From Burkholderiaceae bacterium (GTDB taxonomy: Bacteria; Pseudomonadota; Gammaproteobacteria; Burkholderiales; Burkholderiaceae_E), in assembly GCA_023954135.1 (NCBI GenBank), contig JAMLIN010000040.1:1-35807 (forward strand): a stretch of 35,807 bases of DNA. Reading direction: 5' to 3'. Made by a program: the position numbers and the translations under genes. Below, piece by piece: positions 1 to 7,816 of the stretch (its first letter is position 1; each line of letters opens with the position of its first letter). The notes beneath the pieces are model-generated. The model did not search any database. It saw only the letters and a program-made list of their open reading frames with translations, and was not told where the DNA came from.

Positions 1-579
1 AGGGGTCGCGACCTCGCCAGGGCAGAGCAGAGTCGCGCGGATGCCGTTGCAGCCCTCCTGGTCATTGATGCTCTCGACCAGCGGCGCGAGACCGAACTTG
101 GTCGCGCCGTAGGCGGCCCCGGTGAAGGGGGTATAGCGCCAGCCCGCCCAGGAAGAGACCACCACGATCGCACCGATGCCGGCTTCGCGCATGATCGGCA
201 GGACCGCGGCGACGCAGAAGGCCACCCCGTTGAGATTGACCGCGCTCACCCGGGCGAAGGCTTCGGGCGTGAGATCGCGCCAGTATCGGTTGGGTGCGTT
301 CATGCCGGCCGAGCAGACCAGCAAGTCGAGCCGCCCGAAGTCGTCGAGGATGCGCGCGGCAGCCGACGCCACCGCTGCAGCGTCGGCCACGTCGACCGCC
401 AGCGGATGGACATCGATCTCGTCGGCGGCGAGATCGTCGCGCGCCTCGGCCAGGACGGCCTCGCGCCGTCCCGAAATCACCACCGTGTAGCCCGCCTTGC
501 CGAGCTCGCGGGCACAGGCCCTGCCGATGCCGGTGGCACCGCCCGTGACCCAGGCGACCGGCCTGCCGTCCTTGTCCAT
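1..579 (-). CDS. Short-chain dehydrogenase/reductase, C-terminus cut by window edge
   Basis: This is an NAD(P)-dependent classical SDR oxidoreductase. The minus-strand frame opens at 579 (MDKDGRPVAWVTGG) and is still open at base 1, so about 193 residues are visible and the C-terminus is missing. Visible motifs are the Rossmann nucleotide-binding glycine motif TGGATGIG near residue 13, an SAG (in place of NAG) near residue 90, the catalytic Ser in VVVSS, the YGATK (YxxxK) catalytic pair near residue 160, and the CPGEV turn after it. An AGGAG ribosome site sits 6 bases before the ATG, which supports this start. It lies 62 bp downstream of the patatin-like gene on the same strand, so the two may share a transcript. 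The substrate cannot be told from sequence. A longer open frame on the same strand (62-631) is only a shadow. Confidence 0.9.
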   Translation of the reverse strand, partial: MDKDGRPVAWVTGGATGIGRACARELGKAGYTVVISGRREAVLAEARDDLAADEIDVHPLAVDVADAAAVASAAARILDDFGRLDLLVCSAGMNAPNRYWRDLTPEAFARVSAVNLNGVAFCVAAVLPIMREAGIGAIVVVSSWAGWRYTPFTGAAYGATKFGLAPLVESINDQEGCNGIRATLLCPGEVATP

Positions 580-641
580 GTCGATCTCCTACGGTTTCCC
601 GGAATCTGCGAATGACCCGGAGGGAGTTCATTCACAGGTTC

Positions 642-1520
642 TCATGCCGCGACCGGCCGGTCCACGACCGGAATGAATCGTCCGCGGCCGATCGCCGCCA
701 CCGCGCGCTCGCCGTCCTTGCGCCCGAACCGGTACACCGCCTCGTAGAGCGCCGGCGCGGTGTAGTCCCAGCGCGAGATCGGGATCGGCCGCGAAGGCTG
801 CACATAGGTCCGCGTGCCGAGCATGAAGATCGGCGCCCGTCCGGGGTAGCGGCGCGAAGTCAGCACCAGGGTCGAGCGGTCGGCCGCGACCACGTCGACC
901 GGCACATTGTCGACCAGGCCGCCGTCGAGTGTCGCCTCGCCGTCGAGATACTGAAGCGAAGTGAAGGGCGGAGTGCAGCTCGAGGCGAGGATCAGGGCCA
1001 CCAGCGATTCGATGTCGGGGCAATCGGCGACCCGGCCGATGTGACGGGTGAAGCCGAGCCGCCGGCACCATCCCGGATGCAGCGGCTTCACCAGGCTTCG
1101 CTCGAGCGAATAGGCGAGCAGGCCTAGCGCCACGCCGCTGCGCGGTCCCATCCATTCCGGCGGCCGGGCACAGGCGATCCGGATGTCGATGCCGCTCCCG
1201 CGCAAGCGCTCGAAGCGGGAGCCGCCGAGCAGGGTGTGCAACGCGCGGCGATAGATCGCCTCGTGCGGGAAGACCCGCTTGCCGCGACGAAGAAGGTTGC
1301 CGAGGTAGATGTTGCGCGGCGAGCCGGCAAGCGTTTCGCGATAGTAGGCAAGGCCATTGCGCGAGTCGTTCGCCAGCAGCATGCAGGCAGTGGCGGCGCC
1401 CGCCGACACCGCGCCGACGACCTTGGGCGCCAGCCCCGTGGCCGGCGTGAAGACGTCCCAGAAACCCGCCTGCCACCAGCAGCGTTGCCCGCCGCCGGCA
1501 AACACGACCTGTTCGAACAT
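642..1520 (-). CDS. Patatin-like phospholipase family protein
   Basis: This is a predicted Ser-Asp dyad acyl hydrolase of the patatin family, about 292 residues. The N-terminal glycine-rich oxyanion motif FAGGGQRCWW comes at once after the start. The nucleophile motif reads AVSAG (residues about 33-37), so the first Gly of GxSxG is Ala. The catalytic Asp motif is LDGGLVDNVP near residue 218, a DGG as usual for the family. I chose the ATG at 1520 (MFEQVVFAGGG) because it places the oxyanion loop at the N-terminus as in relatives. A frame reaching to 1640 would add about 40 residues unlike the family and would run through the start of the divergent asparaginase-like gene. No signal peptide or membrane segment is evident. 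The lipid or ester substrate is unknown. Confidence 0.8.
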   Translation of the reverse strand: MFEQVVFAGGGQRCWWQAGFWDVFTPATGLAPKVVGAVSAGAATACMLLANDSRNGLAYYRETLAGSPRNIYLGNLLRRGKRVFPHEAIYRRALHTLLGGSRFERLRGSGIDIRIACARPPEWMGPRSGVALGLLAYSLERSLVKPLHPGWCRRLGFTRHIGRVADCPDIESLVALILASSCTPPFTSLQYLDGEATLDGGLVDNVPVDVVAADRSTLVLTSRRYPGRAPIFMLGTRTYVQPSRPIPISRWDYTAPALYEAVYRFGRKDGERAVAAIGRGRFIPVVDRPVAA

Positions 1521-1599
1521 GCGTGCGAACCCCTTGCGGGTCTCCCCCCTCGACCCCCATTCTAGCGAGCCGATCGTCCTGCCATGCGATGATTCGGAA

Positions 1600-2124
1600 A
1601 TGAGCCTGCGACTGATCGCCCTCGGCGGGACCTTCGACAAGGTCTACGATCCCCGCACCGGCAAACTCGACTTCGGCCGGACCTGCCTGCCCGAGATGCT
1701 CGAGGCGGCCCGCATCGACCCGATGCCGCCGATCTCGTCGCTCATGCTGGTCGACAGCCTCGACATGGGCGAGCACCATCGCCAGATGGTGGTCACGGCC
1801 TGCCGGAACTGCACCGAGGAAGCCCTGGTCCTCGTCCACGGCACCGACACCATGACCGACACGGCCGCCGCAATCGCCGCCGCCGGCCTCGAGAAATGCG
1901 TGGTGCTGACCGGCGCGATGGTCCCGGCGCGGTTCGGCAACTCGGACGCGCCCTTCAACCTCGGCTTCGCGGCCGCCGCCGCGCTGCTCCTGCCGCATGG
2001 CGTCTGGATCGCGATCGGCGGGGCGATCCACGCCTGGGACGAGGTCCGCAAGAACCGTGACCGCGCCCGCTTCGAGCGGATCGAACCGCCGGCGGGCGAC
2101 GCAGAGTCCGGCGGTCCGCCATAG
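1600..2124 (+). CDS. Asparaginase N-terminal-domain protein (single domain)
   Basis: The 174-residue protein matches only the N-terminal domain of L-asparaginase/glutaminase. It has the first threonine motif GGTFDK near residue 9, the second motif HGTDTMTDTA near residue 80, and the lysine-bearing strand LEKCVVLTGAM followed by NSDAPFNL. The Thr, Thr-Asp and Lys positions of the family's catalytic set are therefore all present. Ordinary bacterial asparaginases are about 330 residues with a second domain; here the frame stops after about 170. Short one-domain relatives annotated as asparaginase domain-containing proteins are known to me, so this is probably a natural form rather than a truncation. 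The ATG at 1600 begins directly with the first beta strand. The gene is divergent from the patatin-like gene with a 79-bp gap. Whether it hydrolyses asparagine is not shown. Confidence 0.8.
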   Translation: MSLRLIALGGTFDKVYDPRTGKLDFGRTCLPEMLEAARIDPMPPISSLMLVDSLDMGEHHRQMVVTACRNCTEEALVLVHGTDTMTDTAAAIAAAGLEKCVVLTGAMVPARFGNSDAPFNLGFAAAAALLLPHGVWIAIGGAIHAWDEVRKNRDRARFERIEPPAGDAESGGPP

Positions 2125-2291
2125 CGCAGTAGCGGCATCCGGCCGCAACCGGGCGGTCGGCAGGGCGTGCATTGCCCCGGGCGGTCGTCCGGAAGCCATC
2201 ACGCATCGAAGCTAGAATCAGTTGCCGATCACTGGCGCAACGACGCCGGGACGTATCCTTCCACGAACGCCCCTGGAGACCCTCGCACCCC

Positions 2292-3200
2292 ATGAGCAGC
2301 CAACCCACGGCCGAGTTCGGACCCGTCACCGTGTACTTCGGCGAGAAGACCGGCAAGTACCCGGACGGCAACCAGGTCATCGTCACCGGTGGCGACATCC
2401 GGGTCGCCTTCGACACCCCACCGGTCGCCAACCGCATCGGCCCGGCCTTCGACGAGGTGGACATGGTGATCCTCGGCCATGTCCACGAGGATCACATGGC
2501 CGGGCTGCACCGGGTCCCCCATGTGCCGGTCCATGTGCACGAGGACGACGTCGACGCGGCGCGCAGCTGGGAGGGCCTGTCCGCCCACTTCGGCTACGAC
2601 CCCACGGCGCTGGAGGCGTTCCGCGAGAAGATCGAGCGCGAATTCCACTACGTGCCCCGTCCCGACGCGATCGCCTATCGCGACGGCGCGCGCTGGGATC
2701 TTGGCGGCGGCGTTTCGGTCGAGGCGATCCACATGCCGGGCCATACCCGCGGCCACTGCGTGCTGCTGGTCCAGCCAGGCGGCATCGCCTTCATCGGCGA
2801 CATCGACCTTACCGGCTTCGGGCCCTACTACGGCGACGCGACCTCCGACCTCGGGGCCTTCCGCCGCTCGATCGAACGCCTGCCGTCGATCCCGGCGAAG
2901 GTCTGGATCACCTCCCATCACCGCGGCGTCTATACCGACCGCGACCGGATGCTGGCCGATCTCGCCGCCTACGCATCGAAGCTCGATGCCCGCGAGGAGA
3001 GGATCCTCGGGCTGCTCGCGCAGGCGCCGCGCCGGCTCGAGGATCTGGTCGGCGTCGGCCTCGTCTATCCGGTCGACTACCAGAGCCCCATGTCCGGCCT
3101 CATCGAGGCCCGCACCGTCGAGCGGCACCTCGACGAGCTGCTCGCCGCCGGCCGCATCGCGCGTGGCGGCGACGGCGGCTGGCGGCTGGCCCGCCACTGA
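2292..3200 (+). CDS. MBL-fold metallo-hydrolase
   Basis: This 302-residue metallo-beta-lactamase superfamily hydrolase has the metal-binding motif HVHEDH (HxHxDH) near residue 63, a later histidine in MPGHTRGHC near residue 155, an aspartate in FIGDIDLTG near residue 174, and a final histidine in ITSHHRG near residue 210. This is the usual two-metal site order. The C-terminal 80 residues look helical and resemble the winged-helix tail found in many LACTB2/glyoxalase II-like members. The ATG at 2292 is chosen because the protein then begins just before the first conserved strand. The gene is followed after 14 bp by the OYE-type oxidoreductase, which suggests co-transcription. The substrate is unknown; a thioester or lactone is an inference from the family only. 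Confidence 0.88.
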   Translation: MSSQPTAEFGPVTVYFGEKTGKYPDGNQVIVTGGDIRVAFDTPPVANRIGPAFDEVDMVILGHVHEDHMAGLHRVPHVPVHVHEDDVDAARSWEGLSAHFGYDPTALEAFREKIEREFHYVPRPDAIAYRDGARWDLGGGVSVEAIHMPGHTRGHCVLLVQPGGIAFIGDIDLTGFGPYYGDATSDLGAFRRSIERLPSIPAKVWITSHHRGVYTDRDRMLADLAAYASKLDAREERILGLLAQAPRRLEDLVGVGLVYPVDYQSPMSGLIEARTVERHLDELLAAGRIARGGDGGWRLARH

Positions 3201-3214
3201 AAGAGGAATCTTCG

Positions 3215-4375
3215 ATGGACCGGCCCCTGCTCTTCACCCCGATCACCCTGCGCGAGCTGACCCTGAAGAACCGGGTCGTGATCGCGCCGATGCACCAGTA
3301 CGCCGCCAGGAACGGCTTCGCCAACGACTGGCACCTGATGAATGCCGGTCGCTACGCGGCCGGCGGCGCCGGTCTGGTCTGCGTCGAATCGACCAAGGTG
3401 TCGCGCGAGGGCTGCGGCACCCTCGGCGATCTCGGCCTCTGGCGCGACGAGCATGTCGAGGGCGTGCGGCGGATCCGCGAGCTGATCCACCGCTGCGGCG
3501 CGAAGGCCGGCATCCAGCTCGGCCACTCCGGCCGCAAGTCGCGGCTGACGCGCCCCTGGGAGGGCGGCCGACCGCTGACGATCGAGGACGTCGACCCGGT
3601 CGCCGACGACTGGAACACCTGGGAACTCGTCGGGCCCTCGGCCATCCCCGCCGATTCACGCTCGCCGATGCCGCGCGCGCTCACGAAGGCCGACATCCAT
3701 CGCCTCGTCGAGGCCTGGGGCGCCGCCGCCCGGCGGGCCGACGCCGCCGGCTTCGACATGGTCGAGATCCATGGCGCCCATGGCTATCTGATCCACCAGT
3801 TCCTCTCCGAACACGCCAACCAGCGCAGCGACGAGTACGGCGGCAGCCTCGAGAACCGGATGCGCTTCGCGATCGAGGTCGCCGAGCATGTCCGCAGCCA
3901 GTGGCCGGCGGGCAAGCCCCTCTTCATGCGCCTGTCGGTGATCGACGCCGCCGGCTGGGAGCTCGAGCACAGCATCAAGCTCGCCCGCGAGCTCGCCCGC
4001 GCCGGCGTCGACGTGATCGACTGCAGCGGCGGCGGCATCCACGGCGGCGCCGGTTCGGGCACCACGCCGGGCTATGGCTACCAGGTGCCCTATGCGGAAG
4101 GACTCAGGCGGGAAGCCGGAGTGCGCACCATGGCCGTCGGCGTGATCGTCCATGCCCGCCAGGCCGAAGCCATCCTGCAGGAAGGCCGCGCCGATCTGGT
4201 GGCGCTGGCGCGCGAAGCGCTCTACAACCCGAACTGGCCGGTCGACGCCGCCCGCAAGCTGGGCGTGGCAGACCACTTCGCGATGATGCCGCCCAACTAC
4301 GGCTGGTGGCTCGGCAAGCGCGAGGGCATTCCCGACTTCGTTCCCTCCACCTACGGGGATTCGCAGCAGGCCTGA
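3215..4375 (+). CDS. NADH:flavin oxidoreductase, Old Yellow Enzyme family
   Basis: This is an FMN-dependent ene-reductase-like enzyme of 386 residues with a TIM-barrel fold. It opens with LLFTPITLRELTLKNRVVIAPM, the typical OYE first strand and FMN contact. Also visible are the HGAHGYLIHQFLS segment near residue 187, which holds the substrate- and flavin-contacting histidines, the QRSDEYGGSLENRMRF signature after it, and the phosphate-binding part near the C-terminus (LVALAREALYNPNWP). These features place it with the YqjM/2,4-dienoyl-CoA reductase-like branch, but without the FeS and second domains of the latter. AAGAGGAA lies before the ATG. It sits in a row with the MBL hydrolase (14 bp upstream) and a flavin-reductase-like protein (79 bp downstream), consistent with reduction of an unsaturated carbonyl compound. 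Confidence 0.93.
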   Translation: MDRPLLFTPITLRELTLKNRVVIAPMHQYAARNGFANDWHLMNAGRYAAGGAGLVCVESTKVSREGCGTLGDLGLWRDEHVEGVRRIRELIHRCGAKAGIQLGHSGRKSRLTRPWEGGRPLTIEDVDPVADDWNTWELVGPSAIPADSRSPMPRALTKADIHRLVEAWGAAARRADAAGFDMVEIHGAHGYLIHQFLSEHANQRSDEYGGSLENRMRFAIEVAEHVRSQWPAGKPLFMRLSVIDAAGWELEHSIKLARELARAGVDVIDCSGGGIHGGAGSGTTPGYGYQVPYAEGLRREAGVRTMAVGVIVHARQAEAILQEGRADLVALAREALYNPNWPVDAARKLGVADHFAMMPPNYGWWLGKREGIPDFVPSTYGDSQQA

Positions 4376-4454
4376 CCGTCCGCCTGCGCGGACACCGACT
4401 CATCGCGCGACCGGCATCGAACGGATCGCCGGCCCATCACGAACGGAGCACCGC

Positions 4455-5111
4455 ATGCACTTCGACGTCGCCACCCTCGACGGCAACCTTTGCTACAAGC
4501 TGATGACCTCGCTCGTCGTGCCGCGCCCGATCGCCTGGCTGGTCACCAACAATGGCGTCGGCGGCCAGAACGCCGCGCCCTTCTCGTTCTTCAACTGCTT
4601 CTCGGGCAATCCGCCGGTGCTGTGCATCGGCATCGGCCGGCCCGTCGACCGGCGCAAGGACTCGCTCGCCAACATCGAGCGCGACCGCGAGTTCGTGGTC
4701 AACATGGTGTCGGAGGAGCTAGCGCAGGCGATGAACCTGACCGCGACCGACTTCCCGCCGGACTGGAACGAGCTTGCGCTGGCCGGCCTCGAGACCGCAC
4801 CCTCGGTGAAGATCTCGGTGCCGCGGATCGCCGCGAGCCCCGCCGCCTTCGAATGCCGGCTGCGCGAGATCATGCCGGTCGCCCAGGACAGCGGCAATGT
4901 GATCGTCGTGGCCGACGTGGTCGCGATCCATGCCCGCGACGAAGCGATCATCAACGTCGAGCGCTGCCATGTCGACGGCTCGAAGCTCGGCATCGTCGGC
5001 CGGATGCAGAGCCCCGGCCGCTACACTCGCGTCCACGACACCTTCGAGATGCGCCAGGCGACTTTCGGGCAATGGCAGGCGGCGAATCCGCAGGTGGGCA
5101 AGCCGGACTGA
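4455..5111 (+). CDS. Flavin reductase-like (FMN-binding split barrel) protein
   Basis: The 218-residue protein belongs to the flavin reductase-like / DIM6-NTAB group of FMN-binding split-barrel proteins. The N-terminal stretch with SLVVPRPIAWLVTNNG, the NAAPFSFFNCFSGNPPVLCIG strand pair and the DSLANIERDREFVVN segment are the family's flavin-phosphate and isoalloxazine contact regions. A GGAG ribosome site stands 6 bases before the ATG. It follows the OYE-type gene on the same strand with a 79-bp gap and converges with the small gene at 5131-5442. It may bind FMN and supply reduced flavin, or act itself on an unknown substrate; many members of this group have no known reaction. Confidence 0.88.
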   Translation: MHFDVATLDGNLCYKLMTSLVVPRPIAWLVTNNGVGGQNAAPFSFFNCFSGNPPVLCIGIGRPVDRRKDSLANIERDREFVVNMVSEELAQAMNLTATDFPPDWNELALAGLETAPSVKISVPRIAASPAAFECRLREIMPVAQDSGNVIVVADVVAIHARDEAIINVERCHVDGSKLGIVGRMQSPGRYTRVHDTFEMRQATFGQWQAANPQVGKPD

Positions 5112-5130
5112 GCGGCCACCCTCGCAGGGA

Positions 5131-5442
5131 TCAGGTCGACTCGATCGTGCTCGCCACGTTGTCGACCGTCACCGGCACGTCGACGTAGAAAACGTCCGGC
5201 GGCGAGCCGTACTTCTCGGTGACGGTGGCCTTCCACTCAGGGGTGTAGCACGCTTCGGCTGCCGCCTTCGACTCCCAGAAGTAGATACCGCCGGCGCGGT
5301 CGCCCGACTCCGACAGGTAGTAGTGCTTGCGCACGAGTCCCGGCCTGCCGAGATATTTCGGCGCCGTCGACCGGAAGACTTCGGCGGCCTGCGCCACGGT
5401 CCAGATCTCCGGCAGCTTGAATGTCACGATCGAAACGATCAT
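5131..5442 (-). CDS. Small YdhR/ABM-like monooxygenase-family protein
   Basis: The 103-residue protein starts MIVSIVTFKLPEIWT, followed by a predicted helix (VAQAAEVFRSTAPKYL), the segment PGLVRKHYYLSESGDRAGGIYFWESKAAAE, and a C-terminal strand FYVDVPVTVDN. This is the ferredoxin-like alpha+beta barrel pattern of the YdhR / antibiotic-biosynthesis-monooxygenase group, with the typical R-K-x-Y and GG-x-YFWES elements. The ATG at 5442 has AGGAGA 6 bases upstream; the frame open to 5589 is an unlikely extension. The stop is 20 bp from the convergent flavin-reductase gene. Function is not established; relatives are cofactor-independent oxygenases or simply conserved small proteins. Confidence 0.75.
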   Translation of the reverse strand: MIVSIVTFKLPEIWTVAQAAEVFRSTAPKYLGRPGLVRKHYYLSESGDRAGGIYFWESKAAAEACYTPEWKATVTEKYGSPPDVFYVDVPVTVDNVASTIEST

Positions 5443-5530
5443 CGGGTATCTCCTCGGGAACGAAGGGGCAGGATACGGTAACGGCGGATGTCCGCCTGCT
5501 GTGGTCGGCGCGGCCTGCCGTGCAGCCGCA

Positions 5531-6358
5531 TCAGCGCCCGGTGAACACCGGCGCGCGCTTCTCGACGAAGGCGCGCACCGCCTCGGCATGGTCGGCCGTG
5601 CCCGCCGACTCGACCAGGCGCTCGGCCTCGCGATCGAGCGCCGCGTCGTAATCGATCACCAGCGCATCGTCGAGGTTGTCCTTCATCAGCCGCAGCGCCT
5701 GCCCGGGACCGTTGGCGAGCCGGCGCGCGAAAGCAAAGGCCTCGGCCTGCAGCTCGGCATCGGGCACCACCCGGTTGAAGATGCCGATCGCCTCGGCGCG
5801 GCGGGCATCGACCCGGTCGCCGGTGAACATCAGCTCGCGGGCACGGCCGGTACCGACCAGGCGGGTGAGCAGCGACGCGATCCCGTAGTCGCCGGACAGG
5901 CCGATCCGGGCATAGCCGGTCGCCACGAAGGCCGATTCAGCGGCGATCCGGATGTCGCAGGCGAGCGCGATCGACAGGCCCGCGCCTACCGCCGCCCCGG
6001 GCAATGCAGCGACGGTCGGCTTGCGCAACGCCACCAGCGCACCCGTGAGCAGGCGCTGGCGCTCGCGCAGGTCGGCGATCCGCTCGGCCGGGCTTATCGC
6101 GCGCTTCGCGCTGCGATCGCCCATGCCCTTGACGTCGCCGCCGGCGCAGAAGCTCGTGCCGGCGGCTGTGAGCAGCACCGCGCCGACTCCATCATCCTCG
6201 GCGCAGCGACGGATCATCGCCCGCAGCGCCGGGCTCAGCCGGTCCGACAACGCATTGCGCGCCTCGGGCCGGTTCAGGGTGATGACCGCGACCCGCTCGC
6301 GCAGTTCGCAGAGCAGTTCGTCGGTGCCGGTGTCGATGCGTCGCGCCTGGTCGTCCAT
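5531..6358 (-). CDS. Enoyl-CoA hydratase/isomerase family protein
   Basis: This crotonase-fold protein has 275 residues. It shows LNRPEARNALSDRL in the first strand-helix, the oxyanion-hole segments GTSFCAGGDVKGMG (near residue 69) and PGAAVGAGLSIALACDIRIA (near residue 118), and the RIGLSGDYGIASLLTRLVG helix with the acidic position occupied by Asp. The first glutamate of true hydratases (GGGCELA in relatives) is replaced here (GAGLSIA), as in PaaG-type isomerases and other non-hydratase members, so hydration of enoyl-CoA should not be assumed. The ATG at 6358 has GGAGAG upstream. It is divergent from the MFS transporter, separated by a 235-bp intergenic stretch in which I see no clear site. 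It may serve a degradation route with the OYE-type and flavin-reductase genes nearby. Confidence 0.9.
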   Translation of the reverse strand: MDDQARRIDTGTDELLCELRERVAVITLNRPEARNALSDRLSPALRAMIRRCAEDDGVGAVLLTAAGTSFCAGGDVKGMGDRSAKRAISPAERIADLRERQRLLTGALVALRKPTVAALPGAAVGAGLSIALACDIRIAAESAFVATGYARIGLSGDYGIASLLTRLVGTGRARELMFTGDRVDARRAEAIGIFNRVVPDAELQAEAFAFARRLANGPGQALRLMKDNLDDALVIDYDAALDREAERLVESAGTADHAEAVRAFVEKRAPVFTGR

Positions 6359-6593
6359 GTCGCTCTCCGGAATAGGGCTTGTTGCCCGGACTTTAACCCG
6401 GCCGCTACGATCTGCCGGCCCGGCCATGCGCGGGACTGCGCTACGGGCCAGAATAGCGCCGTCCCGACAGGTACCGTCCCCGGCACTGCCCGCCGCGCGG
6501 ACCATTGCCAGCACATGCCGGTCCCGCCCGGGCGGCGAGCGCCGCAACGCTCGCCGCCGCTCCCGGTCCATGTCGCCTTCGCACAGGAACCCC

Positions 6594-7805
6594 ATGCCCT
6601 CGAGTCGCAGCGATTCCTCCCGACCCAACACCATCGTCCTGCTGGCGGCCGCGTCGCTGACCGCCATGGTGGCGATCGTGTTCGCACGGCTGGCCTACGG
6701 ACTGATCCTGCCGTCCATGCGCGCCGAGCTGGGGCTCAGCTACCGCGCCGCCGGCAACCTCGGCACGATCACGGCGCTGGGCTACTTCCTGTTCATCCTG
6801 CCGGGCGGCGTGGCGGCCACGCGCTGGGGCTCGCGCAATACGGCCATGGGCGGTCTGCTCCTGGTGATGCTGGGCTTCATCGGTCTGGCCATGGCCGATT
6901 CCTACCTCCCGATCGTGGCGCTGATGCTCGCGCTCGGCGTCGGCACCGCCTACTGCTTCGCCCCCATGCTGTCCCTGCTGGTGACCTGGTACCCCGAGCG
7001 CCGCGGCCTGATGATCGGCTGCATGACCGCCGGCATCGGCGCGGGTCTCTTCCTGGTCGGCCTGCTGGTGCCCTGGCTGGTACAGCTGTTCGGCGCCATC
7101 GGCTGGCGGGTGAGCTGGGGCGTGTTCGCCGCGGTCGCCGCCATCGCGACCCTGCTGGTGCTGCTGGGGGTGAAGGATCCGCCCGTCGCCGGCGACGCCG
7201 GCCGGCAGGCGCTGCCGGCCGCCGAGAAGTGGCGCATCTACCGCAACCCCCGCGTGCTCACGATCGCCGCGGTGTACGGCATCATCGGCGTGAGCTACAT
7301 CGCGCAGGCGATCTTCATGGTCAGCTTCGCCGAGGCCTCCGGCATCGCCGGCACAACGGCCGGCTGGCTGGTCTCGATGTCCGGCCTGCTGTCGGTGATC
7401 TGCGGCCCGCTGTGGGGCTCGCTGTCGGACCGCTGGGGACGCGGCAATACCCTGCTGCTGACCCTGTCGCTGCTCACCGTCGGCATGGCGCTACCGATGC
7501 TCTCCCAGAGCCTGCCGACGTTCTTCTTCCACTTCCTCCTCTTCGGTGTTTCCATCAATGGCTCGTTCACGATGGTCCAGGCCGCCAGCACCGACCAGGT
7601 CGCGCCGCGCTACATTCCCATCGCCTTCAGCTACGCCACGCTCTTCTTCGCCGGCGGCCAGTTCATCGGCCCGGCGATCGCCGGCTGGCTCATCGAGGCC
7701 GGCGGATTCCAGGCAGCGCTCGGCTTCACCTGCTGCGCCCTCCTGCTGGGGATCTACCTCAGCCAGCGGATCCGGGCGTTTCCGAATGCGCTGGCGGTGG
7801 ACTGA
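6594..7805 (+). CDS. MFS transporter (12 membrane segments)
   Basis: The 403-residue protein is almost entirely hydrophobic segments separated by short charged loops and fits a 12-helix major facilitator. Loop 2-3 has GGVAATRWGSRNTAMGG, the position of the MFS signature (GxxxDRxGRR), in a weakened form. The second half repeats it better as GSLSDRWGRGNTL after helix 8. A central cytoplasmic loop (VKDPPVAGDAGRQ...EKWRIYRNP) divides two six-helix halves. I chose the ATG at 6594 because AGGAA lies 4-5 bases before it; an in-frame ATG at 6570 is possible. The substrate is unknown; an organic acid or drug is a guess from the neighbouring catabolic-type genes. The next gene starts 11 bp after the stop. 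Confidence 0.9.
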   Translation: MPSSRSDSSRPNTIVLLAAASLTAMVAIVFARLAYGLILPSMRAELGLSYRAAGNLGTITALGYFLFILPGGVAATRWGSRNTAMGGLLLVMLGFIGLAMADSYLPIVALMLALGVGTAYCFAPMLSLLVTWYPERRGLMIGCMTAGIGAGLFLVGLLVPWLVQLFGAIGWRVSWGVFAAVAAIATLLVLLGVKDPPVAGDAGRQALPAAEKWRIYRNPRVLTIAAVYGIIGVSYIAQAIFMVSFAEASGIAGTTAGWLVSMSGLLSVICGPLWGSLSDRWGRGNTLLLTLSLLTVGMALPMLSQSLPTFFFHFLLFGVSINGSFTMVQAASTDQVAPRYIPIAFSYATLFFAGGQFIGPAIAGWLIEAGGFQAALGFTCCALLLGIYLSQRIRAFPNALAVD

Positions 7806-7816
7806 ACGGATTCGTC

